The position numbers were made by a program, and so were the translations under genes. DNA of 64,000 nt from contig JAAXHH010000141.1 of the NCBI GenBank assembly GCA_012270975.1, forward strand, positions 186,335-250,334, written 5' to 3'. The DNA comes from Candidatus Latescibacterota bacterium. Lineage in GTDB: Bacteria > JAAXHH01. Shown here piece by piece: positions 26,582-35,842 of the stretch (position 1 is its first letter; the number at the start of each line of letters is the position of its first letter). Under the pieces are notes generated by a model that saw only the letters and a list, made by a program, of their open reading frames with translations, ran no database searches and was not told where the DNA came from.

Positions 26582-27574
26582 CTATCCGCCGATGGAGGAC
26601 ATGGTCCGCTCCGGCTGGACGAAATCCGGTTCGTTGATGTGATGCCCCGGTTCTTTGTTCCGGACGGCCTCGATGACCGTCTCGGCGATTTCCGCGTCAG
26701 ACGCGCCGCCGCGCAGCAGGGCCTTGATATCGGTTTCGTTGATCGAGAACAGGCAGGTCCGAAGCTTTCCGTCCGCTGTGATGCGGATCCGGTTGCAGCT
26801 GCCGCAGAAGGGTTCGCTGACTGAAGCGATGAGTCCGATCTCACCCTGGCCGTCCCGGAACCGGAACAGGTCGGCCGGTTCACGCTGGTTGGGCCGCTTC
26901 ACGGCGTCCAGGGGCCACTGCGCGCCGATCCGTTCGATGATCTCGGCGCCGTCCAGCACCTGGTCGCGGGTCCAGGAACGGTCCGCGTCAAGCGGCATGA
27001 ACTCGATGAAGCGCACCTGGTACGGTCCCGTACGCGCAAGTTTCGCGAAATCCAGTAGTTCGTCCTCGGTATATCCCTTCATGGCGACCACGTTGATCTT
27101 GATCGGAAGCTGGAAATGCCGGGTCGCCTCTTCCAACCCGTCGAGCACCTTGTGCAGGACGTCGCGGCGGGTCATCTGCTTGAACTTCTCCTCGTCCAGC
27201 GTATCCAGACTCACGTTGATCCGGGGCAGTCCCGCCTCACGCAGATCGCGCGACATCTTCTTGAGCAGGAAGCCATTGGTCGTCATGGCCATGTCCCGGA
27301 CGCCGGAAATCCCGGAGAGCATGCGCACCAGTACCGGCAGGTCCTTCCGAACGGTCGGTTCGCCGCCGGTCAACCGCAGCTTGGAGATGCCCAGCCCGGT
27401 GACGATCTCGACGAAACGCGTGATTTCCTCGAAGGTCAGGATCTCTTCTCGGGGCTGGAAGATCATCCCCTCTTCAGGCATGCAGTAGATACAGCGAAAA
27501 TTACACTGATCCGTTACCGACACCCGTAGGTTGTTGATCGTCCGACCAAAACTGTCCGTCAGCTGGTAGCTCAT
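26582..27574 (-). CDS. moaA: GTP 3',8-cyclase
   Basis: Radical-SAM enzyme of the first step in molybdenum cofactor synthesis, 330 residues. The SAM cluster motif is C24-x3-C28-x2-C31 (DQCNFRCIYCMPEEG). The second cluster uses the C-terminal PFCGSCNRIRITADGKLRTC region (about 256-275). THE KLRLTGGEPTVRKD stretch (65-78) is the conserved SAM-binding GGE motif. The protein ends in the conserved double glycine (SSIGG), needed for the reaction. It starts with ATG at 27574 and is followed immediately by the MoeB fusion. No moaC, moaE or mogA gene is present. Confidence 0.96.
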   Translation of the reverse strand: MSYQLTDSFGRTINNLRVSVTDQCNFRCIYCMPEEGMIFQPREEILTFEEITRFVEIVTGLGISKLRLTGGEPTVRKDLPVLVRMLSGISGVRDMAMTTNGFLLKKMSRDLREAGLPRINVSLDTLDEEKFKQMTRRDVLHKVLDGLEEATRHFQLPIKINVVAMKGYTEDELLDFAKLARTGPYQVRFIEFMPLDADRSWTRDQVLDGAEIIERIGAQWPLDAVKRPNQREPADLFRFRDGQGEIGLIASVSEPFCGSCNRIRITADGKLRTCLFSINETDIKALLRGGASDAEIAETVIEAVRNKEPGHHINEPDFVQPERTMSSIGG

Positions 27575-27625
27575 CCGATATCTCGTTACCGTGCAGGCGG
27601 TCTTAAATGACGCTTTGTTTAATGA

Positions 27626-27654
27626 TTGAATACACTTGATTTGAACGGTTTAAT
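27626..27654 (+). promoter_or_regulatory. Predicted promoter upstream of the secreted protein gene
   Basis: TTGAAT (27626-27631), a 17-bp spacer and TTTAAT (27649-27654) in an AT-rich divergent spacer. The leader would be about 115 nt to the ATG at 27775. Confidence 0.45.
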
Positions 27655-27774
27655 ATACACGCAGAACACATTTCAGTAAAGGGAAAACTGATGGTTCTTG
27701 CTTACTGGCCTAGGCTATTGCTTCGAGGTAATTCCTTGGTTACATTTCATATAGCCTACAACAAGGAGGACAGC

Positions 27775-28467
27775 ATGTTTCGACACCTGGTTGTTTTGTT
27801 CGTGACCGTTTTCGCGCTATCCGCTACGGCTGATGCCCAGCAACTCACAGACGTAGTCCATTTGAAAAACGGAAGTGTTGTAAACGGGATCATCATTGAA
27901 CAGATCCCGAACGAGACGATCAAGTTACAGTTGCGGGACGGCAGGGTGCTGGTCATCGAGATGTCAGAGATCGACCGAATCGTAAAGGAACCGGTGAATG
28001 CAATCGTACAACAGCTCGCAGGGCAACGGGTCCGCGTAACGCTGAACGACAGCCGGACGACCGGCAGGATATCGGGAATCTACGCCGACGGTTTTGACCT
28101 GGTGACGGCGGGTAACATGTCCGGGCGTTACTACGTTAAGGACATCAATCGCCTCGAGCGCAGCCGGGGCATGGAACGTAACGTGGGCAAGGGACTGCTC
28201 ATCGGCTGCGGCGTTGGTACGGCATTGGTCGTCCTGACATTTGCCGATGACGTAGACACCGGCAAAGCATGGGTCGGCCTGGTGACGCTGGGAAACCTCG
28301 TCGGCGCGCTGCCCGGTCTCGCGGTCGGGTACATGGTAAAGTCGGAATCCTGGGAGGACATACCGGTCGCCGGCATGGGAGGGGTTTCCTTCCGGCCGAC
28401 TATCGACGTAAAGTATGATCGCGGCGGAAACCACGGGATATTCGTCGGCGGGCGCATCCGCTTCTGA
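27775..28467 (+). CDS. Secreted or outer-membrane-associated protein of unknown function
   Basis: A 230-residue protein with a clean signal peptide (MFRHLVVLFVTVFALSATADA, cleavage near ADA-QQ). It is followed by a small beta-rich module, DVVHLKNGSVVNGIIIE, and VLVIEMSEIDRI. That pattern, a short 'LKNGS..xGxI' repeat, recurs near TLNDSRTTGRISGIYADG, so there may be two Sm-like beta modules. A glycine-rich hydrophobic segment (GKGLLIGCGVGTALVVLTF) and a barrel-like end GGRIRF follow. I know such proteins from Bacteroidota-like lineages but no function. The start is fixed by AAGGAGGA just upstream. Confidence 0.75.
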   Translation: MFRHLVVLFVTVFALSATADAQQLTDVVHLKNGSVVNGIIIEQIPNETIKLQLRDGRVLVIEMSEIDRIVKEPVNAIVQQLAGQRVRVTLNDSRTTGRISGIYADGFDLVTAGNMSGRYYVKDINRLERSRGMERNVGKGLLIGCGVGTALVVLTFADDVDTGKAWVGLVTLGNLVGALPGLAVGYMVKSESWEDIPVAGMGGVSFRPTIDVKYDRGGNHGIFVGGRIRF

Positions 28468-28524
28468 TCCGGCTTCGGGTGACAGCCTGACCGGGTTGAT
28501 TGTTGGATCTGTTTTTAGGCTGGA

Positions 28525-29865
28525 CTAGCCCCTCCTCTTCCGCCAGATCAACCAGAACGGCAGGCCGGTAACGATAAAGGCGAGGTCGATCAGGGAGTTG
28601 TACCATTCGAAGGTGGCGCGCAGTAGGACGAGGACGACGATGCCCGCCAGGAAGAGGGCCGGCGTCCAAGGAAAGAGCGGCACCCGGTACCCGCCTTCGG
28701 CACCGACGCCCATGCGCCGCAGTTTGAACAGGGCCAGGGTGTTGGCCCCGAAGAAGATGAGCACCGCGAACACCATCCCCGCCATGATGGTCTCGAAGGT
28801 CCCCCGGAACAGCAGAATGACCGTTCCCCACACGGCATGGGCGATGATGGCCCGTGAAGGCGTGCGGTACACGGGATGGATGTAGTCCAGCCACTTGAAG
28901 AAGAGTCCATCCCGCGCCATGGCGTAGTAGACCCGCGTCGCGGTCATGAAGGTCCCGTTCATGCTGCCGGTCGTGGAGATCATGACGGTGATGGCGATGA
29001 ATCCCGCGCCCACAGGCCCCAGGAGCAAGACCGCCGTGTCCGATGCCACGATACTGCTCGTCCGCACGCCATCCATGCCGAGGGTCTGGTGGTAGAGGAG
29101 ATTGGCCAGGACATAGATCACGACGATCGCGGTGATCCCCACGAACATGGTCAGGGGTATGGTGCGCCGGGGGTCCTTCATTTCTCCCGCCGAGTAGCCC
29201 ACCCGTTCGAATCCCATGTAGGCGAAGACCACCATGAAGGCCGCGGCGATGATATTGCCGACGGGCCCCAGCGTGCCGGTCGGGGCCGCGGTGGTGCCCA
29301 GCAGGTTTTCGCCCCCGTAATCCAGGGTGAATCCAAGCACTACGAGGAGCATCAGGCCGGCGACCTTGAGCACCGTGGTCAGGCGTTGGTAAAAGCCGGC
29401 GCGGTGCACGCCCACGTAGTTCAGGATGGCCAGCAGCAGGATGATGAACAGGGCGGCGGCGATCCGCTCGACGCGCGTCATTTCGACGAAATAAGTGAAG
29501 TAGTTGACGGTCACGATGGCCAGGCCGGCAAGGGGACTGGTGCGGATGATGAATAGCTGGGACCAGCCGAACATGAACCCGGCGAAGGGGCCGAAAGCGC
29601 GGCTGATGTACATGTACTCGCCGCCCGTGTCCGGCATCCGGCTGCCCAGTTCCGCGTAGACCAGACCACCAATGAAAATGAAGGCCCCGCCGGCGATCCA
29701 GAGCCAGAGGATGGGCGTGAAGGACCCGGTGAAGCCCGCGATGATCTGGGGCGCCGAGAAAATCCCGGCCCCGATGGTGATGCCGACGAGGATGGTGATG
29801 CCGTCGAAGAGCCCGAGGGACTTGCGCAGCGTGGGGCGCGGCGCTCCGGGATTTGGTTCGGCCAT
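28525..29865 (-). CDS. APC superfamily amino acid permease
   Basis: A 446-residue membrane protein with about 12 helices. The first helix carries the family motif ITILVGITIGAGIFSAP (20-36), with the GxG loop that contacts the amino group of substrates. GGEYMYISRAFGPFAGF (81-97) and VFAYMGFERVGYSAGE (near 214-229) are also typical. The branch looks like the LAT/serine-threonine exchanger-type APC proteins. Substrate is unknown. A promoter is predicted at 29911-29939. It is divergent from the oligopeptide-binding protein gene. Confidence 0.88.
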   Translation of the reverse strand: MAEPNPGAPRPTLRKSLGLFDGITILVGITIGAGIFSAPQIIAGFTGSFTPILWLWIAGGAFIFIGGLVYAELGSRMPDTGGEYMYISRAFGPFAGFMFGWSQLFIIRTSPLAGLAIVTVNYFTYFVEMTRVERIAAALFIILLLAILNYVGVHRAGFYQRLTTVLKVAGLMLLVVLGFTLDYGGENLLGTTAAPTGTLGPVGNIIAAAFMVVFAYMGFERVGYSAGEMKDPRRTIPLTMFVGITAIVVIYVLANLLYHQTLGMDGVRTSSIVASDTAVLLLGPVGAGFIAITVMISTTGSMNGTFMTATRVYYAMARDGLFFKWLDYIHPVYRTPSRAIIAHAVWGTVILLFRGTFETIMAGMVFAVLIFFGANTLALFKLRRMGVGAEGGYRVPLFPWTPALFLAGIVVLVLLRATFEWYNSLIDLAFIVTGLPFWLIWRKRRG

Positions 29866-29910
29866 GGCAGGGATTCCGGTTTAAAGAGCGGTGAGGAGAA
29901 AGGTCGTACC

Positions 29911-29939
29911 AACCTACCGTTCCCGTGCCCGGAAGTCAA
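29911..29939 (-). promoter_or_regulatory. Predicted promoter of the APC permease gene
   Basis: On the minus strand TTGACT (29934-29939), a 17-bp spacer and TAGGTT (29911-29916). Confidence 0.45.
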
Positions 29940-29972
29940 CAATCGCCCTTTCAGGTACGCCTTTCTTTTCCA

Positions 29973-30001
29973 TTGACCGCCGTTCGTCCTGAGGGCATTA
30001 T
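29973..30001 (+). promoter_or_regulatory. Predicted promoter of the oligopeptide-binding lipoprotein gene
   Basis: TTGACC (29973-29978), a 17-bp spacer and CATTAT (29996-30001), about 30 nt before the ATG at 30032. Confidence 0.5.
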
Positions 30002-30031
30002 TCATAAAACCTCTCGAAGGAAGCGCGTGCC

Positions 30032-31744
30032 ATGCCCTCTTCCGCCATTTCGATACGGACTCTACTTCTCGTCCTGCTTTTAGCAGTCGCCTGCGGCGAC
30101 GACGAAAGCACACCGGTACAACGCTCCGAGGGACCGTTCGTCAACAGCCTGGGGAAGCAGTTGCCGCCCGACGCCGCCCCGCTCCACGAACAGATCCTGA
30201 TGTACTTCATCGAAGAGCCCAAGACGCTGGACGTGAGCATGGACAACTACGGCGTCAAAGGCGCGGATCCCTATCTGTTCGAACGACTTACCATGTTCGA
30301 CGCCGACGATGTCCTCATTCCCGGCGCCGCCGACAGTTGGGAACCGTCCGCGGACGGGCGCACCTGGACGTTTCATCTCAGGGAGGGTGCTCGCTGGAGC
30401 GACGGCCGGGCGGTGACCGCCCACGATTTCGAGTACACCTTCAAGCGGTTCCTTGATCCGAACGAGGGCAATGTCTTCGCCTTTCTCTTCTACAATATCA
30501 AGAACGCGCGAGACTTCAACCACGGCAACATCAGCGATCCCGACTCGGTGGGCGTGCGCGCCATCGACGACCTGACCCTGGAAATCGAGGCCGAGGCGCC
30601 CTGCCCCTTTCTCCCCCACATCATGGCCTACAATTCCGCGGCGCCCGTGCCGCCCTGGCAGGTGCAGAAACACGGCCGCCGCTGGACCGAGCCGGGCAAC
30701 ATGGTCAGCAACTACAGTTACAGGCTGGATGAATGGATCACCGACCGGTACATCTCCTACGACCTGAACCCCTACTACAACGGACCGTACCCGGGCTACC
30801 TGGAGAGGATCAAGCTGAAGTTCATCATCGCCGGCACCCATCCCGGCATCACGCCCTACGAGAATAACGAAGTCGACCGCCAGGGCGTCTTTGCCCAGTT
30901 CCTGGGTGAGATCGAGAACAGCCCCGAATTGACCCGGGATCTGACTTCCAACGCCCATTTCCAGACCTGGTACCTCTTCTTCCGCACCGCGATCTCTCCC
31001 TTCGACGATGTGCGAGTCCGCCGGGCCGTCAGCCACGCCATCGACCGCGAGACCATCTGCCGGGTCATCCTGCAGGGTCACGGCACGCCCGCCTACACGA
31101 TGCTGCCGCCCAACTTTCCCGGATACACGGGCGATCTGCTGAAGGACGTCCAGCGTTACGATCCGCCCGAGGCGCGGCGCCTGCTCGCGGAAGCCGGCTA
31201 TCCGGACGGCAAGGGCCTGCCCGAGATTGAATTCTGGCTTCGCCAGGCGGACCCGACCCAGATGGGCATCGCCCAGGCGGTCCAGGGCATGCTGCTGGAG
31301 ACCCTGGGCATGCGCGTCGAAATCCGGAACCAAGAAATCGGACTCTACATGGACAACATGTACCAGTACGCCATTCCTTTCGGTCTGATTCCCTACCAGT
31401 ACGACTATCCCGACCCTGACAACATGCTGTCCCAGGTCTGGCATTCCCAACCGGTAGGCCATGGCCGGCATGACTGGAAAAACGACGCCTTCGACCGGTT
31501 GCTGCAGGCCGGGGGGACGACGATGGACGAGGCGAAACGCATGGAATACTACGCGCAGGCGGAACGCATCCTGGTGGAAGACGCGGGTGGCGTCTTCATC
31601 TATCACACCCACGTGCTGGACCTGCGCAAGCCCTGGTTCAAGGGCCTGGATCCCAATTCGTGGGGCCAGGATCACTTCTGGGGCAACCGGACCACGATGA
31701 TGGACATCTATATCGGTGACAACGTCGAGAAACGGGTGTTTTGA
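30032..31744 (+). CDS. Peptide ABC transporter substrate-binding lipoprotein (family 5, OppA type)
   Basis: A 570-residue lipoprotein with signal LLLVLLLAVAC and lipidation at C21. The SBP_bac_5 signature is present: FHLREGARWSDGRAVTAHDF (about 116-135) and a later FRTAISPFDDVRVRRAVSHA. ADPTQMGIAQAVQGMLLETLG and IPYQYDYPDPDNML fit the oligopeptide branch. It binds peptides or similar solutes outside the inner membrane. No permease or ATPase genes lie nearby, so this is an orphan receptor. Its own promoter is at 29973. It ends about 40 bp before the sigma-factor promoter. Confidence 0.9.
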   Translation: MPSSAISIRTLLLVLLLAVACGDDESTPVQRSEGPFVNSLGKQLPPDAAPLHEQILMYFIEEPKTLDVSMDNYGVKGADPYLFERLTMFDADDVLIPGAADSWEPSADGRTWTFHLREGARWSDGRAVTAHDFEYTFKRFLDPNEGNVFAFLFYNIKNARDFNHGNISDPDSVGVRAIDDLTLEIEAEAPCPFLPHIMAYNSAAPVPPWQVQKHGRRWTEPGNMVSNYSYRLDEWITDRYISYDLNPYYNGPYPGYLERIKLKFIIAGTHPGITPYENNEVDRQGVFAQFLGEIENSPELTRDLTSNAHFQTWYLFFRTAISPFDDVRVRRAVSHAIDRETICRVILQGHGTPAYTMLPPNFPGYTGDLLKDVQRYDPPEARRLLAEAGYPDGKGLPEIEFWLRQADPTQMGIAQAVQGMLLETLGMRVEIRNQEIGLYMDNMYQYAIPFGLIPYQYDYPDPDNMLSQVWHSQPVGHGRHDWKNDAFDRLLQAGGTTMDEAKRMEYYAQAERILVEDAGGVFIYHTHVLDLRKPWFKGLDPNSWGQDHFWGNRTTMMDIYIGDNVEKRVF

Positions 31745-31783
31745 ACCGGGTTGTATAACGCTGCGGAAATCATCTTAAAAAAC

Positions 31784-31813
31784 TTGACGGCCTGTCCGGG
31801 GCGTCATTATAGT
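31784..31813 (+). promoter_or_regulatory. Predicted sigma-70 promoter of the sigma factor gene
   Basis: TTGACG (31784-31789), an 18-bp spacer and TATAGT (31808-31813), in a locally AT-rich spacer. The leader is about 125 nt to 31948. Confidence 0.6.
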
Positions 31814-31947
31814 GCAGGGAACCGGGGAATCCTCTTGATAGGTTCTCCGTAAACCCACACGATATCCGCGTTTTTGTCTCGCAATCAGTGCTGAAGGCCT
31901 TTAAATGCCGTCTTCAGCGGGTCTGCATGCGGTATCGGAGGAAGATC

Positions 31948-32832
31948 ATGGCCAGGACCGCCCAGTCGAGAGTCAACGTTTCCCGGGTTGGATCGAGGAA
32001 TCCGGGAGATGACCGGTCGCTCGACACCTATCTGAAGGAAATAAGGTCCATACCGGTCCTGAACCTGGAAGAGGAGATGGCCCTGGCGCGCGACGCGCGC
32101 AACGGGGTGAACGGCGCCATCAATCAGCTTATCCAGGCCAATCTGCGCTTTGTCGTGGTGGTGGCGAGGCAGTACCAGAACCAGGGCCTGCCCCTGTCCG
32201 ACCTGATCAACGAGGGTAATATAGGGCTGATCAAGGCCGCACAGAGATACGATGAACACAAGGGATTCAAGTTCATATCCTACGCGGTCTGGTGGGTGCG
32301 GCAGGCGATCATGCAAGCGCTCGCGGAACAGTCGCGGATCTTCCGTCTTCCGTTAAACCGGGCTGAGGAGCTGCGACGGATCAACAAGGTCGTACGGGGC
32401 CTCAAGCAGGAACTGGGCCGGGAGCCCACGACCCAGGAGATCGCCGGCAAATTGTCGCTGGATCACAAGGAAGTGGTCGACATCATGCGGACTTTCAGTC
32501 CCCACCTGTCGCTCGACGCGCCTTTTTCACCCGGCGAGGAGGGACGTCTGCTCGACGTGATCGAGGATACGACGATCGAATCGCCGGAAACGCCGGTCAT
32601 GGAGAAATCGCTTAAGGAGGAAGTGGTCTGGGCGCTGAATACCCTCACGGATCGCGAAGCGGCCGTGATCCGGTCCTATTTCGGGATCAACAGGGACAAG
32701 CCGATGACCCTGGACGAAATCGGCAAGCAGTTCGGGTTGACCCGGGAGAGGGTACGCCAGATCAAGGAAAGGGCGATTCGCCGGTTGCGGCACACCTCAC
32801 GCAGTGTCCGATTGCATGCTTACATGAGTTGA
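31948..32832 (+). CDS. RNA polymerase sigma-70 factor, RpoD/SigA-like
   Basis: A 294-residue sigma factor. Region 1.2 (SLDTYLKEIRSIPVLNLEEE), region 2 (QANLRFVVVVARQYQ, DLINEGNIGLIKAAQRYDE, then FKFISYAVWWVRQAIMQAL, with the -10 recognition helix), region 3 and region 4 (TLDEIGKQFGLTRERVRQIK, the -35 helix-turn-helix) are all present. Region 1.1 and a long non-conserved insert are missing. The region 2 and 4 sequences are close to those of housekeeping factors, so it probably recognises the TTGACA/TATAAT sites in this window. A stress-type RpoS-like factor is the alternative. The ATG at 31948 is chosen for GGAGG 7 nt upstream. An upstream ATG at 31888 was rejected. Confidence 0.92.
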   Translation: MARTAQSRVNVSRVGSRNPGDDRSLDTYLKEIRSIPVLNLEEEMALARDARNGVNGAINQLIQANLRFVVVVARQYQNQGLPLSDLINEGNIGLIKAAQRYDEHKGFKFISYAVWWVRQAIMQALAEQSRIFRLPLNRAEELRRINKVVRGLKQELGREPTTQEIAGKLSLDHKEVVDIMRTFSPHLSLDAPFSPGEEGRLLDVIEDTTIESPETPVMEKSLKEEVVWALNTLTDREAAVIRSYFGINRDKPMTLDEIGKQFGLTRERVRQIKERAIRRLRHTSRSVRLHAYMS

Positions 32833-32861
32833 ACTCGACTCTCACCACCATCTTTCAGCTT

Positions 32862-32886
32862 CCTGCGGTCTTACGCAGGTTTTTTT
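32862..32886 (+). terminator. Rho-independent terminator of the sigma factor gene
   Basis: CCTGCG (32862-32867) and CGCAGG (32874-32879) form a 6-bp GC-rich stem with a 6-nt loop, followed directly by seven T residues (32880-32886). Confidence 0.85.
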
Positions 32887-32904
32887 GTGCCGGAAAAATA
32901 GCAG

Positions 32905-32985
32905 TTCAACAGGCGGCGATGCAACGGACGACGGTGCGCAAGGCGGCGATTCAACAAGCGGCGGTTATACAGACGACGGTGCGCG
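32905..32985. repeat. 45-bp-period direct repeat upstream of xylB
   Basis: Two similar stretches begin TTCAACA at 32905 and 32950 and both run to GACGACGGTGCGC, with about 30 of 36 positions matching. The period is a multiple of three, and read in the xylB frame it would give a Gly/Asp/Thr-rich repeat. I do not treat it as part of the kinase, because the family N-terminus (MRHLIGIDIGTSG) starts after it. Confidence 0.7.
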
Positions 32986-32986
32986 T

Positions 32987-34525
32987 ATGAGACATCTTAT
33001 CGGTATAGATATCGGCACCTCGGGCATCAAGACGATTGTCGTCGACGAGCGCGGCGTACTGGTGGCGCGCGCCTTCGAAGAAATCGCAATGCATACGCCC
33101 CGACCCAACTGGGCCGAACAGGATCCGGAGGATTGGTGGCGCGCGGCGTCGAACACGGTCCGCGAAGCCATGGGTACCTCCGGCGTCCCGCCCGATTCCA
33201 TCGCCGGGATCGGCCTGTCGGGACAGATGCACAGTTCGGTGCTGCTCGACGGGCAGAACGAGGTGCTTCGCCCGTCCATCCTGTGGTGCGATACGCGAAC
33301 CACGGAGCAGTGCCGCTGGATCACGGAAAAGGCGGGCGAAGAAAACCTGGTGCGCTGGGTGTCCAATCCGGCGCTCGAAGGCTTCACCGCGCCCAAGCTG
33401 ATCTGGGTCCGCGATCACGAGCCCCAGGTATACGACCGGATCAGGCGGGTGCTGCTGCCCAAGGACTATATCCGGTTCAGGATGACGGGCGATTTCGCCA
33501 TGGAGGTGTCCGACGCCGCGGGCACTCTGTTGTTCGACGTCAGAGAGCGACGATGGTCCGGTTCCATGCTGGACGCCATCGGCCTGCCGCCGGCATTCAT
33601 GCCGCCCACTTTCGAATCCACCGACGTATGCGGCCACGTGACGGCGGAAGTCGCCGGGGAAATGGGGCTCGACGCCGGCACGCCCGTCGTCGGCGGCGGG
33701 GCCGACAACACCTGCGGCGCCGTGGGCGCCGGTATCGTACGTTCGGGACGGATTCTGGCGAGTCTCGGCACATCGGGTGTGGTTTTCGCCCACACCGACG
33801 ATGTCCGCGTCGATCCCGAAATGCGGGTCCACACCTTCTGCCACAGCGTCCCCGACAAGTGGTACCTCATGGGGGTGACCCTCTTCGCGGGCGGCGCCTT
33901 CCAGTGGCTACGCAACACGCTGGGCGAAGTGGAGGTCAGCGCTGCCCGTATGCTGGACACCGACCCCTACGAACTGATGACGGCCCAGGCGGCTCGCGCG
34001 CCGGTGGGCAGCGAAGGGCTGGTGTTTCTCCCCTATCTCATGGGCGAGCGCACCCCCCACAAGGATGCCAACGCACGGGGCGCCTTCGTCGGCATCACCG
34101 GACGTCACGGCCGCCCCCACATGATCCGGTCCGTCATGGAGGGCGTGACTTTCGCCCTGCGGGATTCCATAGAGATCATGCGGGAACTCGGCCTGTCCGT
34201 CACCCAGGTCCGTTCCACCGGCGGTGGTGCGCGAAGCAGCCTGTGGCGCCAGATCCAGGCGGATATCTACGGCGCGGAAGTCGTCACCGTCAACGCGGAG
34301 GAAGGCCCCGCTTTCGGAGCCGCCATCCTGGCCGCGGTGGGCACCGGTGTGTACGGCACCGTCGAGGAGGCCACGGACGCCCTGGTCGCCGTGGCTACCC
34401 GGACGGAACCGGACCGGGATGCGTCGGCACGTTATGAGGAGTGCTACGGAATCTTCAAATCCATGTACCCGGCACTCAAGCCGGGTTTCGACGCACTGGG
34501 CGGCATGGCGAGAAAGCAGGATTGA
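32987..34525 (+). CDS. xylB: Xylulokinase (FGGY carbohydrate kinase)
   Basis: A 512-residue kinase expected to phosphorylate D-xylulose to xylulose 5-phosphate. The N-terminal phosphate loop is GIDIGTSGIKTIVVD (5-19). GLSGQMHSSVLLD (78-90), DTRTTEQC near 105, GGGADNTCGAVGAG near 238-251, GTSGVVFAH near 264 and STGGGARSSLWRQIQAD near 413-429 are family motifs, the last being the C-terminal FGGY signature region. MHSSV favours xylulose over glycerol or gluconate. The start follows the terminator of the sigma gene and a 45-bp repeat. No xylose isomerase gene is adjacent. The 3' end overlaps a 54-bp tandem repeat. Confidence 0.88.
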   Translation: MRHLIGIDIGTSGIKTIVVDERGVLVARAFEEIAMHTPRPNWAEQDPEDWWRAASNTVREAMGTSGVPPDSIAGIGLSGQMHSSVLLDGQNEVLRPSILWCDTRTTEQCRWITEKAGEENLVRWVSNPALEGFTAPKLIWVRDHEPQVYDRIRRVLLPKDYIRFRMTGDFAMEVSDAAGTLLFDVRERRWSGSMLDAIGLPPAFMPPTFESTDVCGHVTAEVAGEMGLDAGTPVVGGGADNTCGAVGAGIVRSGRILASLGTSGVVFAHTDDVRVDPEMRVHTFCHSVPDKWYLMGVTLFAGGAFQWLRNTLGEVEVSAARMLDTDPYELMTAQAARAPVGSEGLVFLPYLMGERTPHKDANARGAFVGITGRHGRPHMIRSVMEGVTFALRDSIEIMRELGLSVTQVRSTGGGARSSLWRQIQADIYGAEVVTVNAEEGPAFGAAILAAVGTGVYGTVEEATDALVAVATRTEPDRDASARYEECYGIFKSMYPALKPGFDALGGMARKQD

Positions 34526-34628
34526 GCACGCGGACGACGACGGCTGGAACGGAAGGGCGCGACGCGGGTTCAATATTGAGCACGCGGAGGACGAAGGCCG
34601 GAACGAAAGGCCGCTACACGGGTTCAAT
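34521..34628. repeat. 54-bp tandem duplication spanning the xylB stop codon
   Basis: Copies at 34521-34574 and 34575-34628 match at about 47 of 54 positions. The first copy begins in the last xylB codon and includes its TGA stop (34523-34525). Both copies start ATTGAGCACGCGGA and end CGGGTTCAAT. Confidence 0.88.
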
Positions 34629-34684
34629 AAGGGCAGGAAAAATACCAAATCTGCAGGAGAAAAACGCTATCTAAGGAGCACGAA

Positions 34685-35842
34685 TTGAATATCCACGAAT
34701 ACCAGGCGAAGGACATCTTCGCCCGGCACGGGATGGCGATCCCGCGGGAAGAGGTGGCGAGGACGCCGGAAGAAGCCCGGCGCATCGCGGAGCAACTTGC
34801 CACGCGGGTGGTGGTCAAGGCGCAGGTCCACGTCGGCGGCCGGGGCAAGGCGGGCGGCGTGAAACTGGCTTCGACGCCCGATGAGGCCTTCGAGGTCGCC
34901 AGCCGGATCCTGGGCATGGACATCAAGGGGCTGACGGTCCGGCAGGTTTTGGTGGCCGAGGCGGTGGGGATCGCCCATGAAGCCTACGTGGGCATCATCC
35001 TGGACCGGCAGACCCGGCGGGCGGTGTTCATGGTCAGCGCGGCGGGCGGAGTCGATATCGAGGAAGTCGCCCGGGAAACGCCGGAGAAGATCCACAAGCT
35101 GGCCGTCGATCCCCTGCTCGGCCTGCAGCCGTACCAGGCCCGGTCCCTCGCCTACAAGCTCTATTCTGATCCCGCGGTGGTGAACCAGGCATCCCGGATC
35201 CTCGGCCAACTCTACGATGCCTTCATCGATAGCGACGCGTCCCTGGCGGAGATCAACCCCCTCGTGACCACGACGGACGGCAAACTGTGGGCCCTGGACG
35301 GGAAGATGAACATCGACGACAACGCCCTGTACAGGCACGAGGAAATCGAGGCCATGCGCGATCCCGAATCCGAAGAGCCTACCGAGGCCGAGGCGCGGGA
35401 CGCGGATCTCAGCTTCGTCAAGCTCGACGGCGACATCGGCTGCATCGTCAACGGCGCGGGCCTGGCCATGGCGACGATGGACATGGTGAAATTCTACGGA
35501 GGCATGCCCGCGAACTTCCTCGATATCGGCGGCAGCTCGAACCCGGACAAGGTCGTCACGGCCATGAACATCATCACATCCGACGACCGTGTCAAAGCCG
35601 TGCTTTTCAACATCTTCGGGGGGATAACGCGCTGCGACGACGTGGCCAACGGCATCGTCACCGCCCTGGAACGCATCGCCGAAGGACCGGGCGGTCCGCT
35701 CACGCTGCCGATCGTCATCCGGCTTACCGGGACGAACGAAGAAGAAGGCCGGCGCATACTCGAATCCGTGGGACTCGTCGCCGTCGACACCATGGCGGAG
35801 GCCGTACAGAAGGCCGTTGAACTCGGGGAGGGGGGAAGATGA
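34685..35842 (+). CDS. sucC: Succinate-CoA ligase (ADP-forming) subunit beta
   Basis: ATP-grasp beta subunit of the TCA-cycle succinyl-CoA synthetase, 385 residues (about 388 in E. coli). It begins [16 protein letters not shown], with an ATP-binding [19 protein letters not shown] (about 40-58) and [17 protein letters not shown] near 261-277. The start is TTG at 34685, with AAGGAG about 8 nt upstream and the perfect family N-terminus. It overlaps sucD by 4 nt (ATGA), so the two are translationally coupled. It sits apart from other TCA genes in this window. Confidence 0.95.
   Translation: MNIHEYQAKDIFARHGMAIPREEVARTPEEARRIAEQLATRVVVKAQVHVGGRGKAGGVKLASTPDEAFEVASRILGMDIKGLTVRQVLVAEAVGIAHEAYVGIILDRQTRRAVFMVSAAGGVDIEEVARETPEKIHKLAVDPLLGLQPYQARSLAYKLYSDPAVVNQASRILGQLYDAFIDSDASLAEINPLVTTTDGKLWALDGKMNIDDNALYRHEEIEAMRDPESEEPTEAEARDADLSFVKLDGDIGCIVNGAGLAMATMDMVKFYGGMPANFLDIGGSSNPDKVVTAMNIITSDDRVKAVLFNIFGGITRCDDVANGIVTALERIAEGPGGPLTLPIVIRLTGTNEEEGRRILESVGLVAVDTMAEAVQKAVELGEGGR

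Noticed and set aside
28483-28522. Terminator between the secreted protein and APC genes
   Set aside because: CAGCCT and AGGCTG are complementary but separated by a 28-nt loop, with no T-run in the right place.
32885-32986. N-terminal extension of xylulokinase encoded by the 45-bp repeat
   Set aside because: The family N-terminus starts at 32987, the extension is low-complexity, and it begins within the sigma-gene terminator.
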